This document shows positions 43,963 to 52,172 of a DNA stretch of 64,000 bases, in pieces. Each line of letters starts with the position of its first letter. The stretch's first letter is position 1. The position numbers and the translations under genes were made by a program. The stretch is from Sunxiuqinia sp965230765 (GTDB taxonomy: Bacteria > Bacteroidota > Bacteroidia > Bacteroidales > Prolixibacteraceae), in the NCBI GenBank assembly GCA_965230765.1, contig CBDDLR010000001.1, forward strand, positions 2,728,001 through 2,792,000, read 5' to 3'. The notes under the pieces are model-generated. The model did not search any database, was not told where the DNA came from, and was given only the letters and a program-made list of their open reading frames with translations.

Positions 43963-44763
43963 CTATTTTTCCCATATCACACTGATTATGGTTTCATATT
44001 GTTTTGTAGGAATACAATACTCATAAAATTCTGTATCCTCATCATACTTGCCTAGCTCACACCATGTCGATTTGGTTATTTGTTGTGCTTTTTCTTCACC
44101 AATATAAATAAATTCATAGTCAGCATTTATGTATTCCTTTGCCACAGAATCATCAGGTGGAGGTATCTTGGTGCATTCTTTAATCCAATATTTCCAACTA
44201 GAAGATTTATCCCAATTTCTTACTATGCCATTATTTATAAAGACAATCATTACTGGGTGAATATCCAAATGCATACAACGTATTACAGCAGAAGAAATAC
44301 TGGTTTTAAATCTCTCTGATAAATACTTTACTAAATCAGGTGAAAATGGTTTCCCATAAACTTCGGAGATAAATATCTTCTCTGGCATTAAAAGCTCTGA
44401 AGCAAAATCATTTGCCTCCCATTCTTGTAATCCTTTTTTTAGTTGGTCTTCTGTACTCTTAAACCAGTTAAGCGTATTAGAATTTTCATTATGCACTTCG
44501 ATTTTATCATGCATGAGAAAATGTCCAGCTTCGTGAGCTATAGTGAATCGTTTTTTAGATTCGTATGGGATTTCTGAATTAACTTTAATTAAAGTTTTAG
44601 ATTTTCCTCGAACAATCTTTCCATCTGAATTATCTAGTTTTTCTTCAACTAATGTAGCTCCTATACCTGAAATAAATATTTTCATTGATAGGTCTGTAAT
44701 TTCATCAAATCCAATCTCATTCAATAATCTTTTTGCTCTTAAACTACCTTTACAATTCTTCAT
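43963..44763 (-). CDS. ImmA/IrrE-family metallopeptidase
   Basis: The zinc site HEAGH (77-81) with the downstream Glu in EWEANDFASELLMP (114-127) defines the family. Such proteases usually cleave a repressor to turn on a mobile element or stress response. Residues 1-70 and 150-266 lack a recognisable DNA-binding domain. It overlaps the 135-aa gene by 14 bp, so they are translated together. A natural target would be the repressor or sigma-like protein of the same module (inference). Confidence 0.87.
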   Translation of the reverse strand: MKNCKGSLRAKRLLNEIGFDEITDLSMKIFISGIGATLVEEKLDNSDGKIVRGKSKTLIKVNSEIPYESKKRFTIAHEAGHFLMHDKIEVHNENSNTLNWFKSTEDQLKKGLQEWEANDFASELLMPEKIFISEVYGKPFSPDLVKYLSERFKTSISSAVIRCMHLDIHPVMIVFINNGIVRNWDKSSSWKYWIKECTKIPPPDDSVAKEYINADYEFIYIGEEKAQQITKSTWCELGKYDEDTEFYEYCIPTKQYETIISVIWEK

Positions 44764-45157
44764 CTTTTTCTAGGTTCTCAAGAATTTCAAGAAGGTTATG
44801 GTCTTTGATGATACTTTTAATTTCATCATGAGATAATTTATCTAAATTCCTATGTTGAAATGCAAGCTGATTAGATGCAACCAAATTACGTAGATAGTTT
44901 ATTGGTTTTTCTATGTTTCTATTAATAGCATCCTGAAAGTAATTAGCAGCTTTTTCTAAAAGAATTTCATCTTTTTGTGAATTCATTTGCCCCTTCATTG
45001 AGAATGATATTTGCTTATAACTCTTATCTGCAATTGTTTCAATATCATTCAAGTCATAGCCGCTTGCTTCCAAAAAAGAATCTAGTGCAGAACTATCACC
45101 GTCCTTAAGAGAGGCAAGAATGAATTCGTCCATTTTATTTATTAATTCCTTTTTCAT
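44750..45157 (-). CDS. hypothetical protein, 135 aa
   Basis: An acidic, helical protein with Ser/Asp-rich start (LKDGDSSALDSFLEASGYDL) and a Leu-rich C-terminus (IKDHNLLEILENLEKDEEL). No known domain. It overlaps the ImmA/IrrE gene at its end and the sigma-like gene by 4 bp at its start. Its place between them, as is common for antirepressors or anti-sigma partners, is suggestive but not evidence. Confidence 0.65.
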   Translation of the reverse strand: MKKELINKMDEFILASLKDGDSSALDSFLEASGYDLNDIETIADKSYKQISFSMKGQMNSQKDEILLEKAANYFQDAINRNIEKPINYLRNLVASNQLAFQHRNLDKLSHDEIKSIIKDHNLLEILENLEKDEEL

Positions 45158-45348
45158 CGTTCGATATTTTTAATTGCTTCCCGTAGTGCAGGAATTTTCC
45201 GTTCTAGTCTTTTCTTAATATTCGTTGCTTCCTGTTCAGATATTCCATTTTCTTTTGCAATATCGGCTCTTCTCATTTTATGAACTACGTATGGTTCAAA
45301 AAGAAGCAATTCATCGTCCGAGGCTCCTTGTTCTTCAAGTATTTTCAA
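45154..45348 (-). CDS. C-terminal part of a sigma-70-like factor, separated by a frameshift
   Basis: The 64-residue frame contains a region-4-like helix-turn-helix (RRADIAKENGISEQEATNIK, then KRLERKI). Its own start would be a TTG. The frame is open upstream to the A run at 45434-45438, where a -1 shift joins it to the N-terminal part. The joined protein would read through TAQSNTSIEDCNLHEEDN into DELLDLSLKILEEQG, a typical sigma linker. So this is probably not an independent gene. Confidence 0.65.
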   Translation of the reverse strand: MKILEEQGASDDELLLFEPYVVHKMRRADIAKENGISEQEATNIKKRLERKIPALREAIKNIER

Positions 45349-45752
45349 GGATAAATCAAGTAATTCATCATATCCACTATTGTCCTCTTCATGTAAGTTG
45401 CAATCTTCAATGCTTGTATTTGATTGAGCTGTTTTTCCAACTCTTTGTCAATGATGTTAAAGATATGACTATCTAAAGAACTTATTACTTGCTCAATAAA
45501 ATTAGGAAACTTGGCTTTGTTCCAGTTCCTACCTCCATCCATTCTCACAAAAGATAACATTAGTTCACTAATTATATCTTCAACCATAATTCCTCTGAAT
45601 CCACGATTTAAATCGTACTTAATATCGAACTTGGTGTTTATCCGAAATATCGCGTACTTTATTAATCGTTTATTGAATTCAGGAGTAAACACTTCTTTAA
45701 CTGCATCTTGCAGCTCAGTGTTCGACGCTAATATTTTGTCCTGAACCTCCAT
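45345..45752 (-). CDS. N-terminal part of a sigma-70-like factor, frameshifted
   Basis: Residues about 20-100 resemble sigma region 2 (IKYAIFRINTKFDIKYD, RGIMVEDIISELMLSFVR, then KFPNFIEQVISSLDSHIF). After about residue 103 (KELEKQ) the frame turns into an implausible tail ending LIYP; the sensible continuation lies in the -1 frame after the run of five A (45434-45438). With one more A the whole protein would be about 180 residues, the usual size of small ECF-like factors. Either a disabling deletion or a programmed slip on GGAAAAAC. First minus-strand gene of module 3. Confidence 0.7.
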   Translation of the reverse strand: MEVQDKILASNTELQDAVKEVFTPEFNKRLIKYAIFRINTKFDIKYDLNRGFRGIMVEDIISELMLSFVRMDGGRNWNKAKFPNFIEQVISSLDSHIFNIIDKELEKQLNQIQALKIATYMKRTIVDMMNYLIYP

Positions 45753-45783
45753 CTATTTAATAATGCTAGTTATTTTATTTTTT

Positions 45784-45800
45784 TTTCCATGTCGTGGAAA
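45784..45800. promoter_or_regulatory. inverted repeat TTTCCA-TGTCG-TGGAAA, candidate operator
   Basis: Lies in the 100-bp divergent intergenic region between the sigma-like gene (minus) and the HNH gene (plus), where an operator would control both. Perfect 6-bp arms, 5-bp spacer. Confidence 0.5.
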
Positions 45801-45852
45801 ATTCTTGGTTTTATTCAGCATAACCTAATGTAAACTTTTAATAACAGTTATA

Positions 45853-46101
45853 ATGTCGTATCAACAAAAGAAAGACGAGGTCTGGAATAAAGGACAAAAG
45901 ATTCGAGGGAAGAATCCCGACTTGTACAGAAAGGATAAGCTAGGTAATACAATTTACAAACCATCTTATGGGAAAAGTTCTGAAATGGGTTGGGAAATTG
46001 ACCACAGCAAACCTCAGTCAAAAGGAGGAACTGACCACTTGAATAATTTACAGCCTTTAAAAACTCAGGCAAATCGTCAAAAAGGTAACAAATCAATATA
46101 G
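45853..46101 (+). CDS. small HNH endonuclease, 82 aa
   Basis: The HNH core is intact: WEIDHSKPQSKGGTDHLNNL (residues 47-66) followed by QPLKTQANRQKGNK. This matches the stand-alone HNH nicking/cutting enzymes of about 80 residues common in Bacteroidota. It is on the plus strand, diverging from the sigma-like gene, with a possible operator between them. The basic N-terminus (residues 6-30) likely contacts DNA. It may be the nuclease arm of module 3 or an unrelated passenger. Confidence 0.85.
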   Translation: MSYQQKKDEVWNKGQKIRGKNPDLYRKDKLGNTIYKPSYGKSSEMGWEIDHSKPQSKGGTDHLNNLQPLKTQANRQKGNKSI

Positions 46102-46159
46102 GGTAAGCTTTCAATCCTTTATGCTGAAAGCATTTTATTAATTGGTAAATACTTTTAAA

Positions 46160-46291
46160 ATGAGTAAAACGTCCACAAGAGTTAGGGATGCAAGAACGGG
46201 ACAATTTGTTCCTTCTAGAGAAGCTACAAGACGACCAGCAACAACCGTCACTGAGAAAGTGAAAGTTGGTCCGACTAAAAAGCGTAGCTAG
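46160..46291 (+). CDS. small basic protein, 43 aa
   Basis: Begins MSKTSTRVRDARTGQFV and continues REATRRPATTVTEKVK. The RDA-TG-FV then RRP-TTV pattern recurs in small hypothetical proteins of many bacteria, of unknown function. It begins 58 bp after the HNH gene in the same direction. Extended and basic with no predicted fold; possibly a DNA- or RNA-associated peptide. Confidence 0.65.
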   Translation: MSKTSTRVRDARTGQFVPSREATRRPATTVTEKVKVGPTKKRS

Positions 46292-46351
46292 AAATGTTTT
46301 AATATCGATTTTTGGTATTAAACGAGTTATTAATTTTCTAAAATTTAATTT

Positions 46352-46492
46352 ATGTACACAACTGGAGAAAAGCCTGGTAAAGGTCGCTACAAATGCGTAA
46401 AATGCGGAGAAGTGATTAGACTTGATGATGATTCTGATACACTTCCTCCATGTCCAAGCTGTCATGGCACTAAATGGACTAAAGTTGGTTAG
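46352..46492 (+). CDS. small zinc-ribbon protein, 46 aa
   Basis: Two knuckles, CVKCG (residues 15-19) and CPSCH (34-38), separated by an acidic stretch (LDDDSDTLPP), form a rubredoxin-like zinc ribbon; the length equals one ribbon. It is the third plus-strand gene of module 3, 60 bp after the 43-aa gene. Zinc ribbons of this kind bind nucleic acid or proteins; no partner is known. Confidence 0.72.
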   Translation: MYTTGEKPGKGRYKCVKCGEVIRLDDDSDTLPPCPSCHGTKWTKVG

Positions 46493-46555
46493 TTGAAAGG
46501 GCTGTTTCTTGATTGGGGCAGTCCTTTTGTTTTTCGTTCCGAGTGCAAGGCAAAG

Positions 46556-46616
46556 AATAGCTCTTTTGCAAGCTGAAGCATCGGCTTGTGTGTTAGAGCT
46601 TGCAAATGTGCTATTT
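46556..46616. repeat. module-bracketing hairpin, copy 3R
   Basis: AATAGCTCTTTTGCAAGCT pairs with AGCTTGCAAATGTGCTATT; the loop GAAGCATCGGCTTGTGTG equals that of copy 2R. Confidence 0.8.
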
Positions 46617-46673
46617 GTGCGTTGGCTTTTCATAGTTTAATTCTTGTCGTAGTTGTCTCATATTCAGTATGAA

Positions 46674-46806
46674 CGCTAACGGCCGCGGATATGTTGCGGC
46701 GGGGTTTTATTTGCACTAAAGTTTCATATATTTTTTAAAATTATGTATTGTATTGTTAAAATCAAATAGCACCAAACACCCCGCTGAAATATAAACGATG
46801 TTATGG
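46674..46806 (-). repeat. attC site, class 2
   Basis: R'' CCATAAC, R' GTTAGCG. The attC of family A copy 3. Confidence 0.88.
46736..46766 (-). promoter_or_regulatory. promoter-like element in attC loop
   Basis: Intact TTTG-N19-TAATTTTA. Here it would read antisense into the plus-strand genes of module 3. Confidence 0.45.
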
Positions 46807-47213
46807 TTAGGCAGGGCAATCCGGGCGTGCCCAGTCATTGTAACAAAACCAGCCTGGCAGTTTGTTTGCCCCTCCCAAGTGATGTGCCAAGTTTGCAAAA
46901 CCAGTTGTTGCTTACCGCTGTCCCTGTTTGGTGTTGTTTGCCTTTCCTTAATTTACATATCTTTAAGCAACAATACCTGTCCCAGGTTACCCGTTCAGGT
47001 AGGGGCAAACATGGCGCAGGAGTTGATTAACCGCAAACAAGGTGACAGGCTGTAGATGCTTTTGGGCGTGATTTTATGAAAATTGCTTTCCAATGACCAC
47101 TAGTCAGGTAGATGTATTACCTGAAACTATGTTCCACTTTCACAAGTGCCATTTACAAAAACCAAGCTTTTAAAGAACGCTTTTTTTAATAAACTGAAAT
47201 GCTTAACCATAAC
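46800..47213 (-). repeat. gene-less cassette, family A copy 3
   Basis: Carries CCGGGCGTGCCC like copy 4. No gene seen. Confidence 0.8.
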
Positions 47214-47339
47214 GTTCAGTTGTATGTGGTCGGGCGGGATTTCGTGCAGAAATCCTGTCAGACCGGTAGGAGAGTAGCCGGAAGGTTTGACCAGTCAAAC
47301 CGATAATTGCCCCGCCTGCCATATTACAATTTGTTATGG
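47207..47339 (-). repeat. attC site, class 1
   Basis: R'' CCATAAC, R' GTTATGG. Belongs to the 292-aa gene cassette. Confidence 0.88.
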
Positions 47340-47356
47340 GCTGGTTTTATCATTTT

Positions 47357-48235
47357 TTAAATCAAATTATTGTCAACCAATGTATTTGCAACTAGGTTTC
47401 TGTTTTTTTGGTAAAAAGTCTTGTAATTGAGAATTGTCCCAAAATGTGGAATACTTAATACTTTGAAGCCGTTATTATAATCTTCTCCTGTCTTAACCGA
47501 CCAAGTGTTTTTGCCAAATTTCAAAGGATAAGATTTTGTCTCCTTAAAATTTAGAATCTTTTTCAACTCTTTAAAAACTCCGTTGCCCTGAGTAATTATT
47601 ACTTTGGGTTTAATAATATCAATTTCTTTTGTCAAATAATGAGAGGCAACTTTAAATCTAATTTTGTCCCAATCTTTGACATCATTAATCGCTTTTGCTT
47701 TGTCTTGTGGTGCAAAATGACACAAGTCTACAATATAAAACTTATCTAGAAAGTCAAACATTATTTGTTCGTTTCCTTTTTTGAGCAACTCATTTTGTTG
47801 ATTGAAGCTCGCCATTATTTTAAATAAATTTGACCAGATTAGGCTGCTATCGTCATTACATTTGATTTCAAACTCATTATTTAAATCAAGTTCAAAACGT
47901 TGTGATCCTTGTGGTGTTTTGTCTGATAATCCATATGTGACCTGAAAGTCATATCTCTCAACGTGCGGCTCAAGACCAACGATCATGTATTTTTTTAATT
48001 GGTCGTTTCCATTACGAAGTTTACCTGTCCAACCGGAAAAATCAAATGCCCAATTTGTATTATGAATGTCAAGATTAAGGTCAAGTCGATTATTAATTAT
48101 CGCTAAATGATTTTTAACTTTCAATTGGTCGATTTCGTTTTTTTCTCGAATATTCTGAGCTATTATTTGAAAATCATTTACTAGCTCTGAGTATATCTCC
48201 TCTCCATACTTTTCTTTAAATAATCTATCAATCAT
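47357..48235 (-). CDS. possible uracil-DNA-glycosylase-fold protein, 292 aa
   Basis: The second half has strand/loop units reminiscent of UDG-superfamily folds: KKYMIVGLEPH (81-91), FYIVDLCHFAPQDK (about 166-179), IIKPKVIITQGNG (about 208-220) and LSIPHFG near the end, where a His follows a Pro as in motif B. The usual catalytic residues cannot be placed with confidence. Cytoplasmic, single-gene cassette. An alternative is an unrelated alpha/beta protein; hence low confidence in the family. Confidence 0.5.
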   Translation of the reverse strand: MIDRLFKEKYGEEIYSELVNDFQIIAQNIREKNEIDQLKVKNHLAIINNRLDLNLDIHNTNWAFDFSGWTGKLRNGNDQLKKYMIVGLEPHVERYDFQVTYGLSDKTPQGSQRFELDLNNEFEIKCNDDSSLIWSNLFKIMASFNQQNELLKKGNEQIMFDFLDKFYIVDLCHFAPQDKAKAINDVKDWDKIRFKVASHYLTKEIDIIKPKVIITQGNGVFKELKKILNFKETKSYPLKFGKNTWSVKTGEDYNNGFKVLSIPHFGTILNYKTFYQKNRNLVANTLVDNNLI

Positions 48236-48312
48236 GTTTTTAAGTTTTTAATCAGTTAATTATACATGAGTCGAGTGTTTTTATTCATGTTTTTCGAAGA
48301 AATTTAACTTGC

Positions 48313-48443
48313 CCATAACGTGTTGCAAGTATGGCACGTAGCCGTTTCTCACTCTGATCTATATTGATTTGTATTTCTTTCAATTTTACAATTCTTTGTC
48401 TTGATAACCTTAACGCAGCTATGTGATATACTTGCTGTTATAG
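48313..48443 (-). repeat. attC site, singleton
   Basis: R'' CTATAAC, R' GTTATGG. Arms TGCAAGTATGGCACGTAGCCG and GCAGCTATGTGATATACTTG. The loop is AT-rich but has no clear promoter. Confidence 0.82.
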
Positions 48444-48462
48444 GCTGCCGTTTTTTCTTAAT

Positions 48463-49089
48463 TTAATTAAAATTATAAAAGCATTGAGGTCCAATCGCTC
48501 CTCCAGCATATTCTAAAACCAATTTCCTATCAAAAAAAATGTATGTACAACTGTCATTATATAAATTAATCAAGCTGTCAGGCATTGGTTGTTTGAAAAC
48601 ATTAAAACTATACATTCCCATTCCACTACGTTGGAAACCAATTTTTGTTGGTTCTCCACTTTCAATTTGAATGCAATTTGCATCTTCAAGTTTATTTTTT
48701 ATTTCCAATATAGTCGATTCAGTCCAATTCAATGTTTTGAATAAACTATCTGCTTTTTCCGAGTCAATTTTTACATCCCAGTCAAGATAGATAGATTTTT
48801 TTGGTCTCCCGGTAATAGAGTCTGTTATACTTATTCCAAACCTTCTCAATGTATTTTTGTCTTCAAATTCAATTTCTACAAATCTATTGTTAGGTACAAT
48901 TGAGTTATAGTATTCTTTTAGTTCAAAAATTTCATTTCGTCGACTATTATAATTCTCTTTAAGTTCTGTTACAGAATAGTCCCTGTCAAAAAAACCAAAT
49001 GCTGACCAAATCAAAATCATCCAGCCTATATAAATTGCTATTCCAATTCCTGCAATTATTAATATGGTTATGATAATTTTCTTTATCAT
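48463..49089 (-). CDS. membrane-anchored protein of unknown function, 208 aa
   Basis: A single N-terminal hydrophobic stretch (residues 3-30, IIITILIIAGIGIAIYIGWM) is followed by a soluble domain with strand/helix alternation (VEIEFEDKNTLRRFGISI, NWTESTILEIKNKLED). Likely a signal anchor with the domain outside the cytoplasm. No known family. Single-gene cassette. Confidence 0.7.
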   Translation of the reverse strand: MIKKIIITILIIAGIGIAIYIGWMILIWSAFGFFDRDYSVTELKENYNSRRNEIFELKEYYNSIVPNNRFVEIEFEDKNTLRRFGISITDSITGRPKKSIYLDWDVKIDSEKADSLFKTLNWTESTILEIKNKLEDANCIQIESGEPTKIGFQRSGMGMYSFNVFKQPMPDSLINLYNDSCTYIFFDRKLVLEYAGGAIGPQCFYNFN

Positions 49090-49110
49090 GAATGCTTTCT
49101 TTACGGTTGC

Positions 49111-49240
49111 CTATAACGTTTAGTATATGCAAAGTAGGCGATTGCGGGCTTCAAACTTATCAAACCGTTACAAAGCTGAAGCGGGCTACAACCGTTGAAT
49201 TTACTAGTGTCACGCCTATTTTGTATATACATTGTTGTGC
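49111..49240 (-). repeat. attC site, class 7
   Basis: R'' GCACAAC, R' GTTATAG. Arms AGTATATGCAAAGTAGGCG and CGCCTATTTTGTATATAC. Confidence 0.85.
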
Positions 49241-49247
49241 TTAGTTA

Positions 49248-49649
49248 TTACTCTGGTTTTGACTTAGTTCTATATTCTCTCAAGTCAGGATTCCAAAATA
49301 CAAAATCCTTAATCTCAAATTTTCCATTAAGACCTTTTTCCTTTAAAATTTCTTCTAATTGCTCATCTGTCTCATTTCCATGGAACTCTATCTTAACCAC
49401 TCTTTTAATAATGTCGCCATAACTATTTGGTGTCGTTTGTTCAGCAACTTTTATCCCCTCACTTTTACTATCAACTTTAAAACTATGAACATGGACATCC
49501 AAATCTTTTGAGAAAGTCTTAACCCTATATGCTGATGAATCTGTAATCCAAAATTCAATTACATCGAAATAATTGTCATCAGGCAACTCAACATTATCAG
49601 AATATGAGCTTGTAATTGATAATATGTAAATTATTAATACTCCTTTCAT
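49248..49649 (-). CDS. secreted protein of unknown function, 133 aa
   Basis: A short hydrophobic start (residues 3-13) looks like a signal peptide or anchor. The rest is acidic, with strand-like stretches (VIEFWITDSSAYRVKTFS, VVKIEFHG) and a Glu-rich helix (DEQLEEILKEKG). No known family. Second gene of a two-gene cassette, 19 bp after the 136-aa gene. Confidence 0.68.
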   Translation of the reverse strand: MKGVLIIYILSITSSYSDNVELPDDNYFDVIEFWITDSSAYRVKTFSKDLDVHVHSFKVDSKSEGIKVAEQTTPNSYGDIIKRVVKIEFHGNETDEQLEEILKEKGLNGKFEIKDFVFWNPDLREYRTKSKPE

Positions 49650-49668
49650 TTATTATGAATTTTAATCA

Positions 49669-50079
49669 TTACTCCATTTCTCCTCCATAGAATAATAAGT
49701 CAATATCTTTATCAGCAGACCTTTCTAAGAAATCATGGAATTTTATCAAATCATTTATTAATCTATGATGTCTCGACATTCTTACAAATAGTTTCAAGTC
49801 TTTTCCTTGATACTTAGTCTCTATAAAGCTTAATCCTGATGGTACGTTTGGGTCGAAGTCTTTTAAGAGTTTGTCTATTCTATAACCAACACCTTTAATC
49901 AAATATTTAATCTGTGAATCTGTCAACACGAACTCAGATGATAGATGTCCTAATGTCTGATTGAATTTGAAATCAAAATCGATGAAAAGCTGTCCTAGAT
50001 ATAAATAATTGTCACTAGAAATCGACCAATAGATTTTTGATTTGTTTACTCCCATATATTCCCAATTTACTCCTGGCAT
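49669..50079 (-). CDS. hypothetical cytoplasmic protein, 136 aa
   Basis: No signal or membrane segment. Central part has hydrophobic helices (SQIKYLIKGVGYRIDKLLKD) and a His/Arg pair (RMSRHHRLINDLIKFHDFLE). No known domain. First gene of the cassette, paired with the secreted 133-aa gene, which suggests a cytoplasmic/exported pair such as immunity and effector; this is only an analogy. Confidence 0.68.
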   Translation of the reverse strand: MPGVNWEYMGVNKSKIYWSISSDNYLYLGQLFIDFDFKFNQTLGHLSSEFVLTDSQIKYLIKGVGYRIDKLLKDFDPNVPSGLSFIETKYQGKDLKLFVRMSRHHRLINDLIKFHDFLERSADKDIDLLFYGGEME

Positions 50080-50096
50080 GGTCTTTTGTTAATTAA

Positions 50097-50229
50097 GCAC
50101 AACGGTCACTTGTAAGTTGTCGTTGCGGATTTCGGTGAGCGTCAGCGTCCGGTAGGACCTGACTGCGATGCGAGAATCCGGCGAACGACGCTGCACTGCA
50201 CCCGCAATGCAATTTACAATTTGTTACCA
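50097..50229 (-). repeat. attC site, class 3
   Basis: R'' TGGTAAC, R' GTTGTGC. The stop codon of the FG-GAP-like gene (50214-50216) lies within its right arm. Confidence 0.87.
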
Positions 50230-50894
50230 ACTGTTTTTTCAAATTTTTTATAGTTGCTTGTCCAATAATCATTTATAAATCCCCATTTGTAATTTTCATA
50301 TTTGTCTATTGTGTCGATCGGAAACGTTTCGATTAAGGATTTTGTGTCATTGGAAAAAATATAAATATTTATCGACTTTTTCTCATTTTCATCATCACAT
50401 CCCTTTCCAGATATATTCCCAATTTTCTTTGCTCTGAAATTTTCGATGAAAAAAAGATCACTATCCCAATTCATGTCAGCGCAACCGCTACGATGATACG
50501 AATAGAAATACTTTGTGCCTTTGATAGGTTTATGATCTGGGAATTTCGAAAAATTCTGAACTGGGACGAATATTTGATTTTTTTTATCGAAAAGTAGCAA
50601 ATCTTGTACACCAGGAACATTTGTCATATGACTGATGACTAAATCTTTATTTCCATCACTGTCAATATCTTTGAACTCAAAATTTGGATGGAAATCCTTT
50701 TGTTTAAATATGATATTTCCTGTCGAGTCGATAATATATAGGTAATTGTCAGATTTATATAGAGCAGTATATTGCATATTCCCAATCGCTGCGGACGAAA
50801 CATTTAAGATTGTCGAATCAATTTTGCTCTCTTGTCCATTAGCTACTGAGCAGAATGAAATAATAATAGTCAATATTAAAGTTGCACTTCGCAT
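50214..50894 (-). CDS. secreted FG-GAP/VCBS-like protein, 226 aa
   Basis: The frame continues upstream to 51023 through a class 3 attC. The ATG at 50894 begins a real signal peptide (MRSATLILTIIISFCSVANG), so I start there. The repeat FKDIDSDGNKDLVIS (residues about 75-89) is the calcium-binding VCBS/FG-GAP motif of beta-propeller proteins. Two Cys near CADMNWD and KGCDDEN may pair. Exported; possible binding protein. The last codons are supplied by the attC. Confidence 0.75.
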   Translation of the reverse strand: MRSATLILTIIISFCSVANGQESKIDSTILNVSSAAIGNMQYTALYKSDNYLYIIDSTGNIIFKQKDFHPNFEFKDIDSDGNKDLVISHMTNVPGVQDLLLFDKKNQIFVPVQNFSKFPDHKPIKGTKYFYSYHRSGCADMNWDSDLFFIENFRAKKIGNISGKGCDDENEKKSINIYIFSNDTKSLIETFPIDTIDKYENYKWGFINDYWTSNYKKFEKTVGNKL

Positions 50895-50907
50895 TTTTTT
50901 AAATAGT

Positions 50908-51040
50908 TGGTAACGGTCACTTGTAAGTTGTCGTTGCGGATTTCGGTGAGCGTCAGCGTCCGGTAGGACCTGACCGCGATGCGAGAATCCGGCGAACGAC
51001 GCTGCACTGCACCCGCAATGCAATTTACAATTTGTTAAGG
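50908..51040 (-). repeat. attC site, class 3
   Basis: R'' CCTTAAC, R' GTTACCA. Nearly identical to the site at 50097. Confidence 0.87.
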
Positions 51041-51047
51041 GCTGGGG

Positions 51048-52142
51048 TTATTCTTCATCGTCACTATATTTTTCAAGTAACATTTTCATTTCTTCTGCAG
51101 GAATGATTTTCATAGCTTGTCTTACTTCTGAAGAGATTGTCCTTAGTTCAATTTTTGACTGGTTATTGTTTTCATCTTCATCAGTCTCCCCAGTAGGTAG
51201 TGATAGTAATTTGAAATCATTACCTTTTAGAATATGAGAGGCTACAAGATTTGTAACTTGCTCGATTTTTTTTGATCCATTTTTGTCAATTTCTTTGTCA
51301 GCTTTAGCTGCAGCGGAATGTTGTTCTTCAATTTTATTTTTGACAGCTTCGCCAATATTGTTTATTAATTCTTTCTCTCTTTCTTTTTCTCCTTCGATTA
51401 GTTTTTTATTACCAAAATATGAGTCAATTAAAGGTTGTGCCATTTTCTTATACGATAGATAAGCCATAAAGCATTTAAATCCAATCTTAAATACCTCTGT
51501 CAGATTAATTGCAACGTCAAAGTCAATGTTTACCAAAAAGTCAATTGAGCCATTTTGGACATTTACTATTTCGATATCTTCTGGAGATGAACTTTTCAAT
51601 AGTTGATGATAAAGTGGCAGTGTCCTATCCCAGGAGTTAATATTTTTAGTGAATTCTTTAAAGTATCTGGTGGTTTTATTGTCTTTGAAAAGAATTGAAA
51701 TAACAGCCTTTTGAGCTTCTGATTGGATTTCTTTTTGATCTGTCAAGTACGGCTCTATAAAAGTTTTTATTCTTGTGTTTTCTTTTATATTCTGCTGTAA
51801 CTGTGAATTAAGAGTTGATAGAAATTGGGTTAACTTTTGGAAAAAATTAGCTTGATCTATTTCCTTGTCAGTGATCAGCTCATTCAATAAACTATGATGC
51901 TCAGTTGAAGTGAATGGTTTAATCTTAGCTGTATATAATCTGGCAAGCAATTCTGGCAGATCTCCTGAGAATATCCTATTTAGCCGCTCAAATACTTTAT
52001 CTGCAATATCTCTCATTGCAACAATATTGCTCTGATTGTTAGGTAGACTATTGATATAATCTTGAATGTCTCTTTGAAAGCCTGTTTCAACTATTTCTTC
52101 GTTGAATAAGTCAATAATTTCTGATAATGTGTTAGTATTCAT
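51048..52142 (-). CDS. hypothetical soluble protein, 364 aa
   Basis: A charged, helical protein without signal peptide. Residues about 190-235 (IVNVQNGSIDFLVNIDFD, INLTEVFKIGFKCFM) form a strand-helix segment seen in other STAND- or TIR-linked hypothetical proteins, but I cannot name the family. A long Lys/Glu-rich helix (about 255-295) follows, and the C-terminus is acidic. Cytoplasmic; single-gene cassette. Confidence 0.7.
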   Translation of the reverse strand: MNTNTLSEIIDLFNEEIVETGFQRDIQDYINSLPNNQSNIVAMRDIADKVFERLNRIFSGDLPELLARLYTAKIKPFTSTEHHSLLNELITDKEIDQANFFQKLTQFLSTLNSQLQQNIKENTRIKTFIEPYLTDQKEIQSEAQKAVISILFKDNKTTRYFKEFTKNINSWDRTLPLYHQLLKSSSPEDIEIVNVQNGSIDFLVNIDFDVAINLTEVFKIGFKCFMAYLSYKKMAQPLIDSYFGNKKLIEGEKEREKELINNIGEAVKNKIEEQHSAAAKADKEIDKNGSKKIEQVTNLVASHILKGNDFKLLSLPTGETDEDENNNQSKIELRTISSEVRQAMKIIPAEEMKMLLEKYSDDEE

Positions 52143-52172
52143 TTTGGTTTATTTAGTGTTTTTTTCCCTTGC

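Larger units (their letters stand above)
40327..46616. mobile_element. hairpin-bounded module 3 (primase-helicase/ImmA-IrrE locus)
   Basis: Five or six minus-strand genes and three plus-strand genes diverging from a shared intergenic region lie between hairpins 3L and 3R, inside cassette 40280-46680. This is the only place in the window with plus-strand genes, consistent with the module arriving as a ready-made divergent locus rather than being built from cassettes. Confidence 0.45.

Noticed and set aside
45849..46633. 261-aa minus-strand frame beginning MKSQRTNSTFASS
   Set aside because: Antisense to the HNH gene and the two small plus-strand genes, which have intact motifs; composition is Ser/Cys/Phe-rich as expected of a shadow.
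50895..51023. N-terminal extension of the FG-GAP-like protein (frame beginning MHCGCSAAS)
   Set aside because: Translated class 3 attC; the same frame appears at 26314-26499 next to an unrelated gene.
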